A stretch of 33,743 nt of DNA from Candidatus Methanophagales archaeon (GTDB taxonomy: Archaea; Halobacteriota; Syntropharchaeia; Alkanophagales; Methanospirareceae): the NCBI GenBank assembly GCA_029241965.1, contig JAPWVK010000114.1, forward strand, positions 1-33,743, in the 5' to 3' direction. Below are positions 1 to 8,641 of this stretch, piece by piece (position 1 is the first letter of the stretch; each line of letters begins with the position of its first letter). A program made the translations under genes and the position numbers. The notes beneath the pieces were generated by a model. It was not told the origin of the DNA, did no database searches, and worked only from the letters and a program-made list of their open reading frames with translations.

Positions 1-93
1 ACGCTGGAAGACGTGCTTGTTTTTCTCCTCTCGAATAAGACGTTTTAATTTTTCCAGCGAGATATGCCGGATAAGGGGGTTAGATGAGTCCAT
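1..93 (-). mobile_element. 5' end of an IS630-like transposase gene (runs off the left edge)
   Basis: Minus-strand reading from ATG at 93: MDSSNPLIRHISLEKLKRLIREEKNKHVFQR, open to the window edge; resembles the N-terminal HTH lead-in of IS630-type transposases. Confidence 0.55.
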
Positions 94-141
94 GTCATTT
101 ATTTAAGCTAATTGTCTAAATAATTATGTCAAGTACTATAT

Positions 142-594
142 TTGGGCGGTCCGCATAAAGAAATAATGTGTGAAGGGTGCCATAGAACCGATGCAAGCGT
201 TGAAGGATATGCTGGAGCTGGGGACTGGGGATATGGACCCGGGGTTTATCCGGGCGAGGGAGCACATGCGGCATCTACTCAGGAATGTATGGTATGTCAC
301 GCACCCACAAACTACACGCATTCCAACCTCGGGACTGATGCGTGTACTGACTGCCATGATATGATGCATAGTGTTACTGTGCCAGTTGCTGGTGGGTTCC
401 ACCTGACCGGAGATCCTGACGATACTGCAGAAAAAGCAGCACACCTTCTATTTGTTCAGGAATCGCTGAAAGATCCTTTAATGGAAGGTGCGAACGAAGC
501 GTGTGTGCAATGCCATACAGAAGTCTCTGTTAATGTTTCCTATTACATACCTCAGGGCTATAAAATCGAGTTGAACCGGGAATGTGGATGGTAA
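142..594 (+). CDS. Multiheme c-type cytochrome (4 CxxCH), apparently 5'-truncated
   Basis: CEGCH, CMVCH, CTDCH, CVQCH; no signal peptide; in-frame stop at 121-123; homologous to residues of the next ORF (PHxxxxCxxCHR...GPGVxPGExAHAAS...CxxCH). Confidence 0.75.
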   Translation: MGGPHKEIMCEGCHRTDASVEGYAGAGDWGYGPGVYPGEGAHAASTQECMVCHAPTNYTHSNLGTDACTDCHDMMHSVTVPVAGGFHLTGDPDDTAEKAAHLLFVQESLKDPLMEGANEACVQCHTEVSVNVSYYIPQGYKIELNRECGW

Positions 595-638
595 GTTAAT
601 ATCTCATGTTATAACTTTACATATGTGGAGGGAAGTTA

Positions 639-1790
639 GTGATGCAATCTAAATACAAGGTTATAGTAGTACTGTTATTGGTAGTTATTGTGGCTTTAGT
701 CACTTCCATGCTGTCCTCCGCTCTATTGGGGCAGCAGCATAACTGGTATACTACATCTGATAGCGGTAACCAGGTGTCTTGTTCTAAGTGCCATTCGAAC
801 GTAAACGATGAGTTTGAGAACATGCCTTCGGGTGCACCGCATGAAAGTAGAGCGTGTGAGTACTGCCACAGGAACGAATCGGGCGTTACTTATGCAGAAG
901 GTGATGGTCCGGGCGTCCAACCCGGTGAGGAAGCGCATGCTGCCTCTATCCCGCCATGCCAGCAGTGCCATAGCCCGGATACTGCGGATTTGTCCTCGGT
1001 AAATGAATCGCACAAATCGCTGAACGATACCTCGGGGTTAAACGAGGCTTGCATCATGTGCCATACCGGGTTTGATAAGAGCATGAAGTTCACGAGGGCG
1101 CTGTACGTAGAATATGATATCACGAAGGTTAGTGGAAATTGGACGGTAGCGGGATTCGATTTCGTATTGAGCAACAGCACGTTTAGAAATCAGACGCCTC
1201 CGGGGAGCAAACACACATGGGAGAACGCATCGGTACTCGACTGCTTTGACTGCCATTCTGATGTTAAGAGCGCACTTGCGAATGGCGGGCATGTGCCACA
1301 AAGTAAAAATACCGGTGGAGACCATGGTGGGAAGAAAGCGCGGGAAGGACATAAGGGTAGGCGTCATAACTTTAGTAGAACTAGTGTAACGATTGAAAGC
1401 TGCAAACCTTGTCACCTACCAGATGCGGATGATTTTGGTCCCGGGTATAGCCATCCCGAAGCGCAGCTCGATTACCACGCTGCAACTACTGAGCACTGTT
1501 ACAACTGCCATTATTATGGGACGGAAAATGCACCTAGTGGTGGTAATGGTGGTAATGGTGGTAATGGTGGTGGTAAGTGCCCAAAATGTCATAATATACT
1601 GAGAAATGATGAAAACCATACGGACATATTATACAGCATGTCAGAATTTTGCTGGTATAAAATGGATACGGTATGCGTTGGATGTCACATGCCCGGTCCT
1701 GACGACAATGTGCCATTTTACAATGGACAGTTCGAAGTTTATACGGAGCCGAGTGAGCTAATCGAGCTGACACCAACACCACCGCCATAA
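639..1790 (+). CDS. Secreted multiheme c-type cytochrome (9 CxxCH motifs)
   Basis: Hydrophobic N-terminus (VIVVLLLVVIVALVTSMLSSALL) then CSKCH, CEYCH, CQQCH, CIMCH, CFDCH, CKPCH, CYNCH, CPKCH, CVGCH. Start GTG 639 or ATG 642. Confidence 0.9.
   Translation: MMQSKYKVIVVLLLVVIVALVTSMLSSALLGQQHNWYTTSDSGNQVSCSKCHSNVNDEFENMPSGAPHESRACEYCHRNESGVTYAEGDGPGVQPGEEAHAASIPPCQQCHSPDTADLSSVNESHKSLNDTSGLNEACIMCHTGFDKSMKFTRALYVEYDITKVSGNWTVAGFDFVLSNSTFRNQTPPGSKHTWENASVLDCFDCHSDVKSALANGGHVPQSKNTGGDHGGKKAREGHKGRRHNFSRTSVTIESCKPCHLPDADDFGPGYSHPEAQLDYHAATTEHCYNCHYYGTENAPSGGNGGNGGNGGGKCPKCHNILRNDENHTDILYSMSEFCWYKMDTVCVGCHMPGPDDNVPFYNGQFEVYTEPSELIELTPTPPP
1537..1576 (+). repeat. In-frame 9-bp tandem repeat (ggtggtaat)n encoding Gly-Gly-Asn linker
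   Basis: gtggtggtaatggtggtaatggtggtaatggtggtggtaag inside the cytochrome gene. Confidence 0.9.
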
Positions 1791-2274
1791 AATATGAACT
1801 CTGTTTATCCGTCAAATTTTAGTTATACATAATTATTAAGTGTCGCTTTACGTAGTGGGTGGGTAAGATAGTTTTTTGGCTAATTGAAGAGCGGTACGAC
1901 GTTTTTTGAATGGTTCGTAGAGCGGGTTATGAAGATTAATAGCGAGAACTCTTAGAGTGGTAACTGCGTAAGTCATAGCGCATCACACAAGTAAGTCTTT
2001 GTGAAACCTTCTCTTTCAAGTTTTTATCGCTTTTCCTATCCCATCAATCGTCTTTCTGCTACTTCACAATCCTATAAGCAACCTCTTGCGCACATAGAAT
2101 CAGAGCCGACAAGGTTTGCTACGAATACATGGTGAAAACATACTCAGAGCCTAACAACATGGTTTATTAGGTAGCATGCCAATCTAATCCATTTTGCCGC
2201 CCGGAAATTTAGTAGAAAAAATTAATCCTGCTCAAACGTGGTAGAAACGATAACGAGTATCTCGAGGTAAAAGA

Positions 2275-2406
2275 ACCACGAGATTAACACAAGAAATGAG
2301 GGGTTAGTAGAAGGGAAGGATGAACTATCCGATATAATCACCAATAGAGTACTAAAAACCGATTTAAATTGTTGTTCTCTCGTGGAAATCAGTGTAATCA
2401 TACGGA
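2275..2406. repeat. Dispersed MITE-like element, copy 1
   Basis: Left end accacgagattaacacaag; right end ctcgtggaaatcagtgtaatca (approximate inverted complement); similar ends at 9670-9853 and 23749-23861. Confidence 0.6.
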
Positions 2407-2566
2407 TAACTAAAAAATAGGATAACGATATTTGCATAAATCGGATGCGGGCAGCGGTTGAGATTGCTCGATGTAATATTTAAATAGCCTTAACTAATTT
2501 TTTAATATACTAAACTCGCAAACACACTTAACCAAATACCAATGAGGTAAATTATGGTGAGCGAAA

Positions 2567-4165
2567 ATGGATTTACCAGGAAATAGCGACATAGAGAATT
2601 TTTATGCACTCTTTCCTGTGCCTGCATTAGCGAAGGACCTTATAACCATACTTGAGGATTACAGAATCAATTCACGACTAAAAGCCGAATATCCAGTTCT
2701 TGGTGTACAAATATCAGAGATGAACGTACACATGAACTCTAAGAGGCCTTCGCTTGACGAATTAGCGAATGATAAACAGAGGGCGGTAGAGCTTATAGCA
2801 CAACGGTTAATTGCCGGAACGACAAAAGAAAAAGTGCCAGAAAAAATACTGCACACACTTGAACAAACTTTATCCATCAGCCGAACATTAGCTTCGCCTG
2901 ATGCAGACGTCCACGAAACGGCAAGGGTGGCGGCGGAATTATATTTCTTGATAGATGACAATTTTCAAGGACTATATCAACCAATGGAACCTTTTTCAGC
3001 ACCTTTAGACCAATCACAAGTAAACCAAAACATAGGCAATTTCAGTAGAACAGCGCGAAAGATTAGTGAGAAACTAAAATCGGACAAAAGTCCTCGGGAC
3101 GCTGAAGCTACTGAATTTGACGTGCCTTTTGAGGATGCAGTAAGAGAACGGTTAAGAGCGTTGTACAAAGAGAAAGGCGTCAAACCTAAAGAGGTAGAGT
3201 CAAGAATTGATGCGCTTGTGGCAAACAAAGTGCAGGATTATTTAATAGACCTTGAAACTTTGATTACGGATGAAAGCGGGCTTCGGAGCGAACGAGGTAC
3301 TTATTTGTATCCTGAATGGGGTAGTGACATCAAGGATTATAGATTGAATTGGTCGCGGATAAGAGAACAAATGTTAGAGGGTGGGACAGAGGAGTTTTAT
3401 CTCGACACAATTCAGAAGTATGCGGGCCAGATAAAGATAATCAGGCGCGAATTCCAGATGCTCAGACCCGAGGGTTTAGTAAAATTACGGGGGCAATTTG
3501 ATGGCGATGATATTGACCTGGATGCAACGGTTCAATATTTTATTGATAAGCGCCTAAGACTCTCACCGTCCGAAAGGAATTATATACGAACCGAAAACAG
3601 AACACGAGATATAGCAGTTGCATTTCTCGTTGATATGAGTGGCAGTACGGCAGGAGCAACAATATTGTGTGAAAAGGAAGCTTTGGTATTGATGTCGGAG
3701 GCTTTGAAAGAATTAGGCGATGCGTTTGCTATTTACGGGTTCTCGGGGCAGGGACGAGAAAATGTGATGTTCTATATTATCAAAGATTTTGAGGACTCTT
3801 ATGACCCGATCGTGCAGAGTAAAATATCTGTAATGACGAATAAGCAATCTACGAGAATTGCGCCGGCTATTAGGCACACTACCACTAAATTGAGAAGGAG
3901 AGAAGAGAAGACAAAGCTGCTTATTCTGTTGAGTGATGGTAAGCCGTTAGACCAGGATTATTATGGGAGTTATGCGATTGAAGATACGAGAATGGCGTTG
4001 AAGGAGGCGCAAAGGTATGGTGTCAAGTCGTTTTGTATTACTGTTGATCGAGAGGCTGCGGAGTATTTGCCGAGAATGTATGCAGATAGCAGGTGGGTGG
4101 TGATTGATGACGTTCTGAAACTGCCGGATAAGATAACAAGGATTTATAAGCGGTTTACGACGTGA
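2567..4165 (+). CDS. VWA-domain protein, NorD/CbbO-like
   Basis: FYALFP..LAKDLITILEDYRINSRLKAEYP (NorD-type segment) and C-terminal VWA with MIDAS motif DMSGS; no MoxR/NorQ ATPase next to it. Confidence 0.75.
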   Translation: MDLPGNSDIENFYALFPVPALAKDLITILEDYRINSRLKAEYPVLGVQISEMNVHMNSKRPSLDELANDKQRAVELIAQRLIAGTTKEKVPEKILHTLEQTLSISRTLASPDADVHETARVAAELYFLIDDNFQGLYQPMEPFSAPLDQSQVNQNIGNFSRTARKISEKLKSDKSPRDAEATEFDVPFEDAVRERLRALYKEKGVKPKEVESRIDALVANKVQDYLIDLETLITDESGLRSERGTYLYPEWGSDIKDYRLNWSRIREQMLEGGTEEFYLDTIQKYAGQIKIIRREFQMLRPEGLVKLRGQFDGDDIDLDATVQYFIDKRLRLSPSERNYIRTENRTRDIAVAFLVDMSGSTAGATILCEKEALVLMSEALKELGDAFAIYGFSGQGRENVMFYIIKDFEDSYDPIVQSKISVMTNKQSTRIAPAIRHTTTKLRRREEKTKLLILLSDGKPLDQDYYGSYAIEDTRMALKEAQRYGVKSFCITVDREAAEYLPRMYADSRWVVIDDVLKLPDKITRIYKRFTT

Positions 4166-4335
4166 GAAGTGAGTTGTTGGATTAACCGCAGAGGGCATGG
4201 AGAACGCGGAGAAGGTGGGGTTTAGGTCTCATGTTTTAGGGCTACTCTTGACAACTATCTGAAGTTTGCCCGCTGGGGGAATTTTGGGCGTGCCGAAAGC
4301 ATGAAAGCCAATATGCTCGGTTAGGGGAAGTTTTA

Positions 4336-4416
4336 TTATTTGTAAATGTTCTTTCTATGCCCGATTTTCAAAATTACTATGTTTTCGGTGTCAATATCAA
4401 ATATGATTCTGTACAT
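4336..4416 (-). pseudogene. RelE-family toxin, C-terminal remnant
   Basis: MYRIIFDIDTENIVILKIGHRKNIYK* matches the typical RelE C-terminus (YRIIFDID..VVILKIGHRKxIYK); rest of gene missing. Confidence 0.65.
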
Positions 4417-4675
4417 TAAAGATTTCCTCAAGATATTTCACTTTGCCTTCTTTATAATCGTTTCTTGCCTCTTCAATTGAGCGCTGATATTCGTCACTCG
4501 AAAGTGCCGGTATATCTTCAATTAAATCTTCCAAGACCCCCTTGACTGTAGCAGATATTAAAGACGGAAATTCCCCTACTGTTAAATCCTTTACTTTCGT
4601 TTCCATATCCGCCTTATTCAATCTTTTTGGGATTGTGTATGAAACTATGGGTCCTACCTCTTCTTTATCTTTCAA
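4397..4675 (-). CDS. RelB-like antitoxin, C-terminus probably altered by a deletion
   Basis: LTVGEFPSLISATVKGVLEDLIEDIPALSSDEYQRSIEEARNDYKEGKVKYLEEIF; reads out of frame into the RelE remnant. Confidence 0.55.
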   Translation of the reverse strand: MKDKEEVGPIVSYTIPKRLNKADMETKVKDLTVGEFPSLISATVKGVLEDLIEDIPALSSDEYQRSIEEARNDYKEGKVKYLEEIFNVQNHI

Positions 4676-4797
4676 TGCACAACGTCTTGCTGTATATTCA
4701 AGGATGTGGTGAATAATTCTATTAGAATGGATTTTTTATCCCAAACGTTTTTGGTGTATGTGAAGTTGCGAAGCGTTTTGCTTGGCGGTTACCCTAC

Positions 4798-5028
4798 TTA
4801 CCTCATTAGTTCTTTGAACCGTTTTACGATCAAATCAGCATCTCTAAGAATGTTTCTTAATACCTTAGGATGAAGAATTTTTCCTGAATGATAAGGGACA
4901 GTTACTCTTTTACCTTCTCTGTTTTTGTAAATTTTATGGCTCCCACTTTGGCGGACGAGAATGAACCCTACACGCTCCAAAACCTTGATTACTTTATCTG
5001 CAGTCACTCGAGGAAGCTTTTCGCTCAT
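4798..5028 (-). CDS. hicA: HicA-family toxin
   Basis: VIKVLERVGFILVRQSGSHKIYKNREGKRVTVPYHSGKILHPKVLRNILRDADL; classic HicA/YcfA pattern. Confidence 0.9.
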   Translation of the reverse strand: MSEKLPRVTADKVIKVLERVGFILVRQSGSHKIYKNREGKRVTVPYHSGKILHPKVLRNILRDADLIVKRFKELMR

Positions 5029-5249
5029 ACTGCCACTTCCAAAGAGGTCAGGCTGATAGATTCCGCCATAGGAATCGCCTCGCCATCCTTTATTCTATCT
5101 TCTAAATGGAGGCGAATAGCATCTTTAATGTTTTCTAGAGCCTCTTCATAACTGTCGCCTTGTGTATAACAGCCCTGAAGCTCGGGACAGAAGGCAAAAT
5201 ACCCATCCACATCCTTTTCTATTACCACGGAGAGTCTATAGTTCTTCAT
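5025..5249 (-). CDS. hicB: HicB-family antitoxin
   Basis: VVIEKDVDGYFAFCPELQGCYTQGDSYEEALENIKDAIRLHLED; 4-bp overlap with hicA. Confidence 0.9.
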   Translation of the reverse strand: MKNYRLSVVIEKDVDGYFAFCPELQGCYTQGDSYEEALENIKDAIRLHLEDRIKDGEAIPMAESISLTSLEVAV

Positions 5250-5372
5250 AATTTCACCTCACAGTGTTTACATATAATAGCATTCCTATTTTATATACTT
5301 TCTTAGCCACCACAACTGCTTGAGCAGAGGTACAAAACTGTGCCCGATACGCTCTGTTGTACACCGGCGGTT

Positions 5373-5885
5373 TTACGCTGAAAGGATTTTGTTATACTCA
5401 AGCTCTGTTTTGGGAATGGGCGGCTTCTCCTCATCCGGGTAGCCGAAGGCGATTATTGATTCTACCCTCAGGTTTGCAGGTAAACCGAGCACCCCCTGGA
5501 CATATTCTTCCGCGGTCTGGGCGTCACTGTGCACCCGCTTTCGTATCTGGATCCAGCAGGAACCCAGCCCCAAGCTCTGACCGGTAAGTTGTAAGATGAT
5601 GGATGCAATGGAGCAGTCCTCAATCCAGACGTCCGACTCGTGCTCGTCTGCGCAGACTACTGCCCCCAAGCTTGCGCCCTTCAAGAAACTCGAGCCGCTG
5701 GTCTTTGCCCGGGAGAGCACTTCCAGTTTGTCTTTATCTGTGATGAAGAGAAAACGCCAGGGTCTGAAATTACGTGATGTGGGCGACCTGACGGCAGCTT
5801 CCTTCAATTGCTCAATGAGTTCGAGCTCAATTACTTTAGCCTTGTATTTTCTCACGCTGCGCCGCCTTATCAATATATCAAGCAT
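5373..5885 (-). CDS. Nitroreductase family protein
   Basis: MLDILIRRRSVRKYKAKVIELELIEQLKEAAVRSPTSRNFRPWRFLFITD...; the longer ORF in the track starts upstream of the likely ATG at 5885. Confidence 0.9.
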   Translation of the reverse strand: MLDILIRRRSVRKYKAKVIELELIEQLKEAAVRSPTSRNFRPWRFLFITDKDKLEVLSRAKTSGSSFLKGASLGAVVCADEHESDVWIEDCSIASIILQLTGQSLGLGSCWIQIRKRVHSDAQTAEEYVQGVLGLPANLRVESIIAFGYPDEEKPPIPKTELEYNKILSA

Positions 5886-6038
5886 AATCTTTTGCCTCTT
5901 TTGTATATGGTTTTGCGGTAAAAATAAGTTTATTGCGTCTTTGTATGTTCGTGTGTTTTCAAACGTGCATAATGCACTTCTTGAAGTGCAGGGACGCAAG
6001 AAATATCCGTCTTGACCTTTTCCCAAGTCTTGTCCCGT

Positions 6039-6392
6039 TCACTCATTCTCTCCCTCCAAATCCTCATTCAGTCTTAACATTTTCTTCTTTAAATCTGGAA
6101 TATCTCTTGTTACAACTTCCCATGTCAACTCCAAATCTATTCCAAAATATATGTGAATGAGTATATCGCGCATACCTGCAATCTTCTTCCAATGTATCTC
6201 CGGATATTTTATTTTTATTTCACCAGGGATATTTTTAACTGCTTCTCCAATGATTTCTATGCGTCGAATAACCGCGTCTTGAAGTTGAATTGAGTCAAAG
6301 AAATCTTCGTCTGTTTTGTTGTCAGTATATTTTTCAATCAGTTCAATGCACTCTAATATGTGCGCTATGAATGTCCTAGCGTCTTTCTTCAT
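6039..6392 (-). CDS. HEPN-domain toxin (HepT-like)
   Basis: [12 protein letters not shown] = HEPN RNase R-x4-H motif; paired with MNT gene. Confidence 0.9.
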   Translation of the reverse strand: MKKDARTFIAHILECIELIEKYTDNKTDEDFFDSIQLQDAVIRRIEIIGEAVKNIPGEIKIKYPEIHWKKIAGMRDILIHIYFGIDLELTWEVVTRDIPDLKKKMLRLNEDLEGENE

Positions 6393-6679
6393 AAGATCAC
6401 CTCTTGTTCACGCAATATCCGTCCCCTGAGTAGCGGATGAAGCGATTTATAAGTAAGAACATCTACTCTCCTTCTGAGTATTTCTTGTAGGTCTAATTTT
6501 AAACCTGCAAGGTCTAATAAACTTTTCCGCCCTTCAAACTCGACGAGTAGGTCTATATCACTCTCGTCTGTGGCTTCTCCTCGTACTATAGAGCCGAAAA
6601 GGGCTGCTTTCTTAACGTCATGCTTCCTCAACACGTCAATGAGCGTCTTCTTTAGCTCTTCAATCTGATCTGCTTTCAT
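6389..6679 (-). CDS. Minimal nucleotidyltransferase antitoxin (MntA-like)
   Basis: [22 protein letters not shown] (GS..DxD MNT motif); 4-bp overlap with HEPN gene. Confidence 0.9.
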   Translation of the reverse strand: MKADQIEELKKTLIDVLRKHDVKKAALFGSIVRGEATDESDIDLLVEFEGRKSLLDLAGLKLDLQEILRRRVDVLTYKSLHPLLRGRILREQEVIL

Positions 6680-6850
6680 AGTTCTAAGTTAAACGTTTCC
6701 TGCATAAATCCTTTACTATCCCAATCTATTCCTTGTTTACTGAGCGGTCGTCCTGCCTCTTACTTATCTTTCGATACAGAGTGTTTGAGGTATACTCAAG
6801 GATGCGGTGAATAGAGGTATAGAAATGGCGTAGGACATTATTTTGCTTAT

Positions 6851-8437
6851 TTATTCCCCTTCCCTCAATTTCTTTAATTCTCTAATCAGAGATTTGATTC
6901 TCACGATTTTATCTTTGCTACCAATCAAGGTAAAGAGAGCAAGTGATTTTTTATACATCTCCTCGGCTGCCTTTAGGTCCCCCCGGGTCTTATACAAGAT
7001 GCCCAAGTTGCCGTAGTCACTTGCCATGCCTTCCTTTCTACCCAGTTCCTCATTAATAGCAAGTGATTTTTTATACATCTCCTCGGCTGCCTTTAGGTCC
7101 CCCCGGGTTAGATAAAGGTTGCCCAAGTTGCCGTATGCAACCGCTACCCCGATACGATTGCCCGTCTTTTTACAGATGTCTTCTACCTGTCTAAATTTCT
7201 CTTCCGCCCTCTTCAGCATACCAATTCGTTGTAAAAATAGCCCATAGGGATTTAATACATTCACATCAGGTAGGATCGCTGTTGCTTTGGCAAAATACTC
7301 TTCAGATTTAGTTATTTCTCCAGCTTCGGCTTTTTCAATAGCTTCTTTTGCCAAGGTTTGTGTAACATCTTGTAGGTATCCAATAGGTATTTCGACTCTC
7401 TGAGTACCTTTTATTTGGTTTTGTAGATCGACAAGTGAACAGTTCTTAAGAATACTTTTAACTATATCTTTTATTCCTGATTCCCAATCCTTGGATAGAT
7501 CGACAACGTGGAGTTCCTTAAGTTCATCAGGTATAGCACAATCATCTATTCGTACTGGGATTTTAAATGTTTTTGATCCTGGAAATAACTCATCTCTCGC
7601 ATTTATCTCAGCTAACTCTTTTTGGAAATAGCCTTCTTTCGACAATGCTTTTTGTGATAAACATACTATGGCAAAATCACAATTTCTAATGGCTTCGCTG
7701 ATTTTTTTCTTCCATCTGTCCCCCGGTAGCATTTGTTCCTTGTCTAACCAGAGTTTAATCCCCCTATCCGTTAGAGCGTTCTTTAATTTTTTGACAATTT
7801 CTTCATCCTCCCATATATAAGAAAGGAAAACTACTGGATCCTTTACTTCAATATCTGGAGATGGTGCACCCAAAGGAATCTTGTCTTCCCTTTCTAATTT
7901 ATCTTCTGTAATGGACAAATTATCAAGCCATCGGCAGAGATGCTCTCTAAGTAATCGTTCCCACTGATCCACATCTTCATAAGCCCGATATAAAAATCTA
8001 TTCTCTTTTTCGATTTTATCTCTAAAATCCAGCACCTTTCTTAATTGTTCCCCGGGATCTGCAAGCATGTTGTCAGGAATAGCACGAAAATAAAGCCAGA
8101 TTGCAGGTTTGTCGTTGGTCTTTGCATTCAAAGATTTTGCGAGTTCATACTCTTCCTCAAAGCCAGAGGTGTATTTCCCCGTAGGTGTTCCCCAGCGTTT
8201 CCAGAGAAGTAGAATAACAAGCTCGGATTGTATTAGATCATCATTAATCAATTCCTGAGGACATCCTTTTCCAGGCAATGTATCTTCCCATCCTACGGCT
8301 TCTAATTGTATCTCCATCGAATTTGCTTTTATTCTATTCACTTCAACAATAAGGTCAGGAAATAGAATTCGTTCTTCATCAAGATCGTTAGGGGATCCTA
8401 TAAAAACCTTGATTACGTTACGAGATTTACCCATCAT
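6851..8437 (-). CDS. DUF4062-like + TIR + TPR three-domain protein
   Basis: N-term KVFIGSPNDLDEER...; central PVVFLSYIWEDEEIVKKLKNALTDRGIKLWLDKEQMLPGDRWKKKISEAIRNCDFAIVCLSQKAL...YFQKELAEI (TIR); C-term tandem TPRs. Confidence 0.85.
   Translation of the reverse strand: MMGKSRNVIKVFIGSPNDLDEERILFPDLIVEVNRIKANSMEIQLEAVGWEDTLPGKGCPQELINDDLIQSELVILLLWKRWGTPTGKYTSGFEEEYELAKSLNAKTNDKPAIWLYFRAIPDNMLADPGEQLRKVLDFRDKIEKENRFLYRAYEDVDQWERLLREHLCRWLDNLSITEDKLEREDKIPLGAPSPDIEVKDPVVFLSYIWEDEEIVKKLKNALTDRGIKLWLDKEQMLPGDRWKKKISEAIRNCDFAIVCLSQKALSKEGYFQKELAEINARDELFPGSKTFKIPVRIDDCAIPDELKELHVVDLSKDWESGIKDIVKSILKNCSLVDLQNQIKGTQRVEIPIGYLQDVTQTLAKEAIEKAEAGEITKSEEYFAKATAILPDVNVLNPYGLFLQRIGMLKRAEEKFRQVEDICKKTGNRIGVAVAYGNLGNLYLTRGDLKAAEEMYKKSLAINEELGRKEGMASDYGNLGILYKTRGDLKAAEEMYKKSLALFTLIGSKDKIVRIKSLIRELKKLREGE
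6930..7120. repeat. 120-bp-offset direct repeat encoding TPR units
   Basis: agcaagtgattttttatacatctcctcggctgcctttaggtccccccgggt occurs twice, 120 bp (40 codons) apart. Confidence 0.95.
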
Positions 8438-8641
8438 AACCCCCTATTTCGGGCGAACATTTTTTCCATCAGCCCCTTAATCCCGTCATCAAATTTACCT
8501 AAGGCAACTACTCTTCCACTATTAATAGAGAAAACCCGTCTCTTTATTTATACCTTCCTCTCTTTTTCCATGTTAGGAATATCATCTCAATCTTTAACAT
8601 CTCATCTGTGGAGATAGCTGATTTCCACCTCATTCCCCACC

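Noticed and set aside
1537-1576. Possible CRISPR-like short repeat
   Set aside because: Nine-bp in-frame codon repeat with no spacers; it is a Gly/Asn linker.
1791-2260. Possible decayed gene in the gap after the cytochrome (e.g. minus-strand ...CAQEVAYRIVK*QKDD...)
   Set aside because: Short protein-like stretch only; not enough to name a family.
2222-2437. 71-aa minus-strand ORF
   Set aside because: Lies across repeat copy 1; composition looks non-coding.
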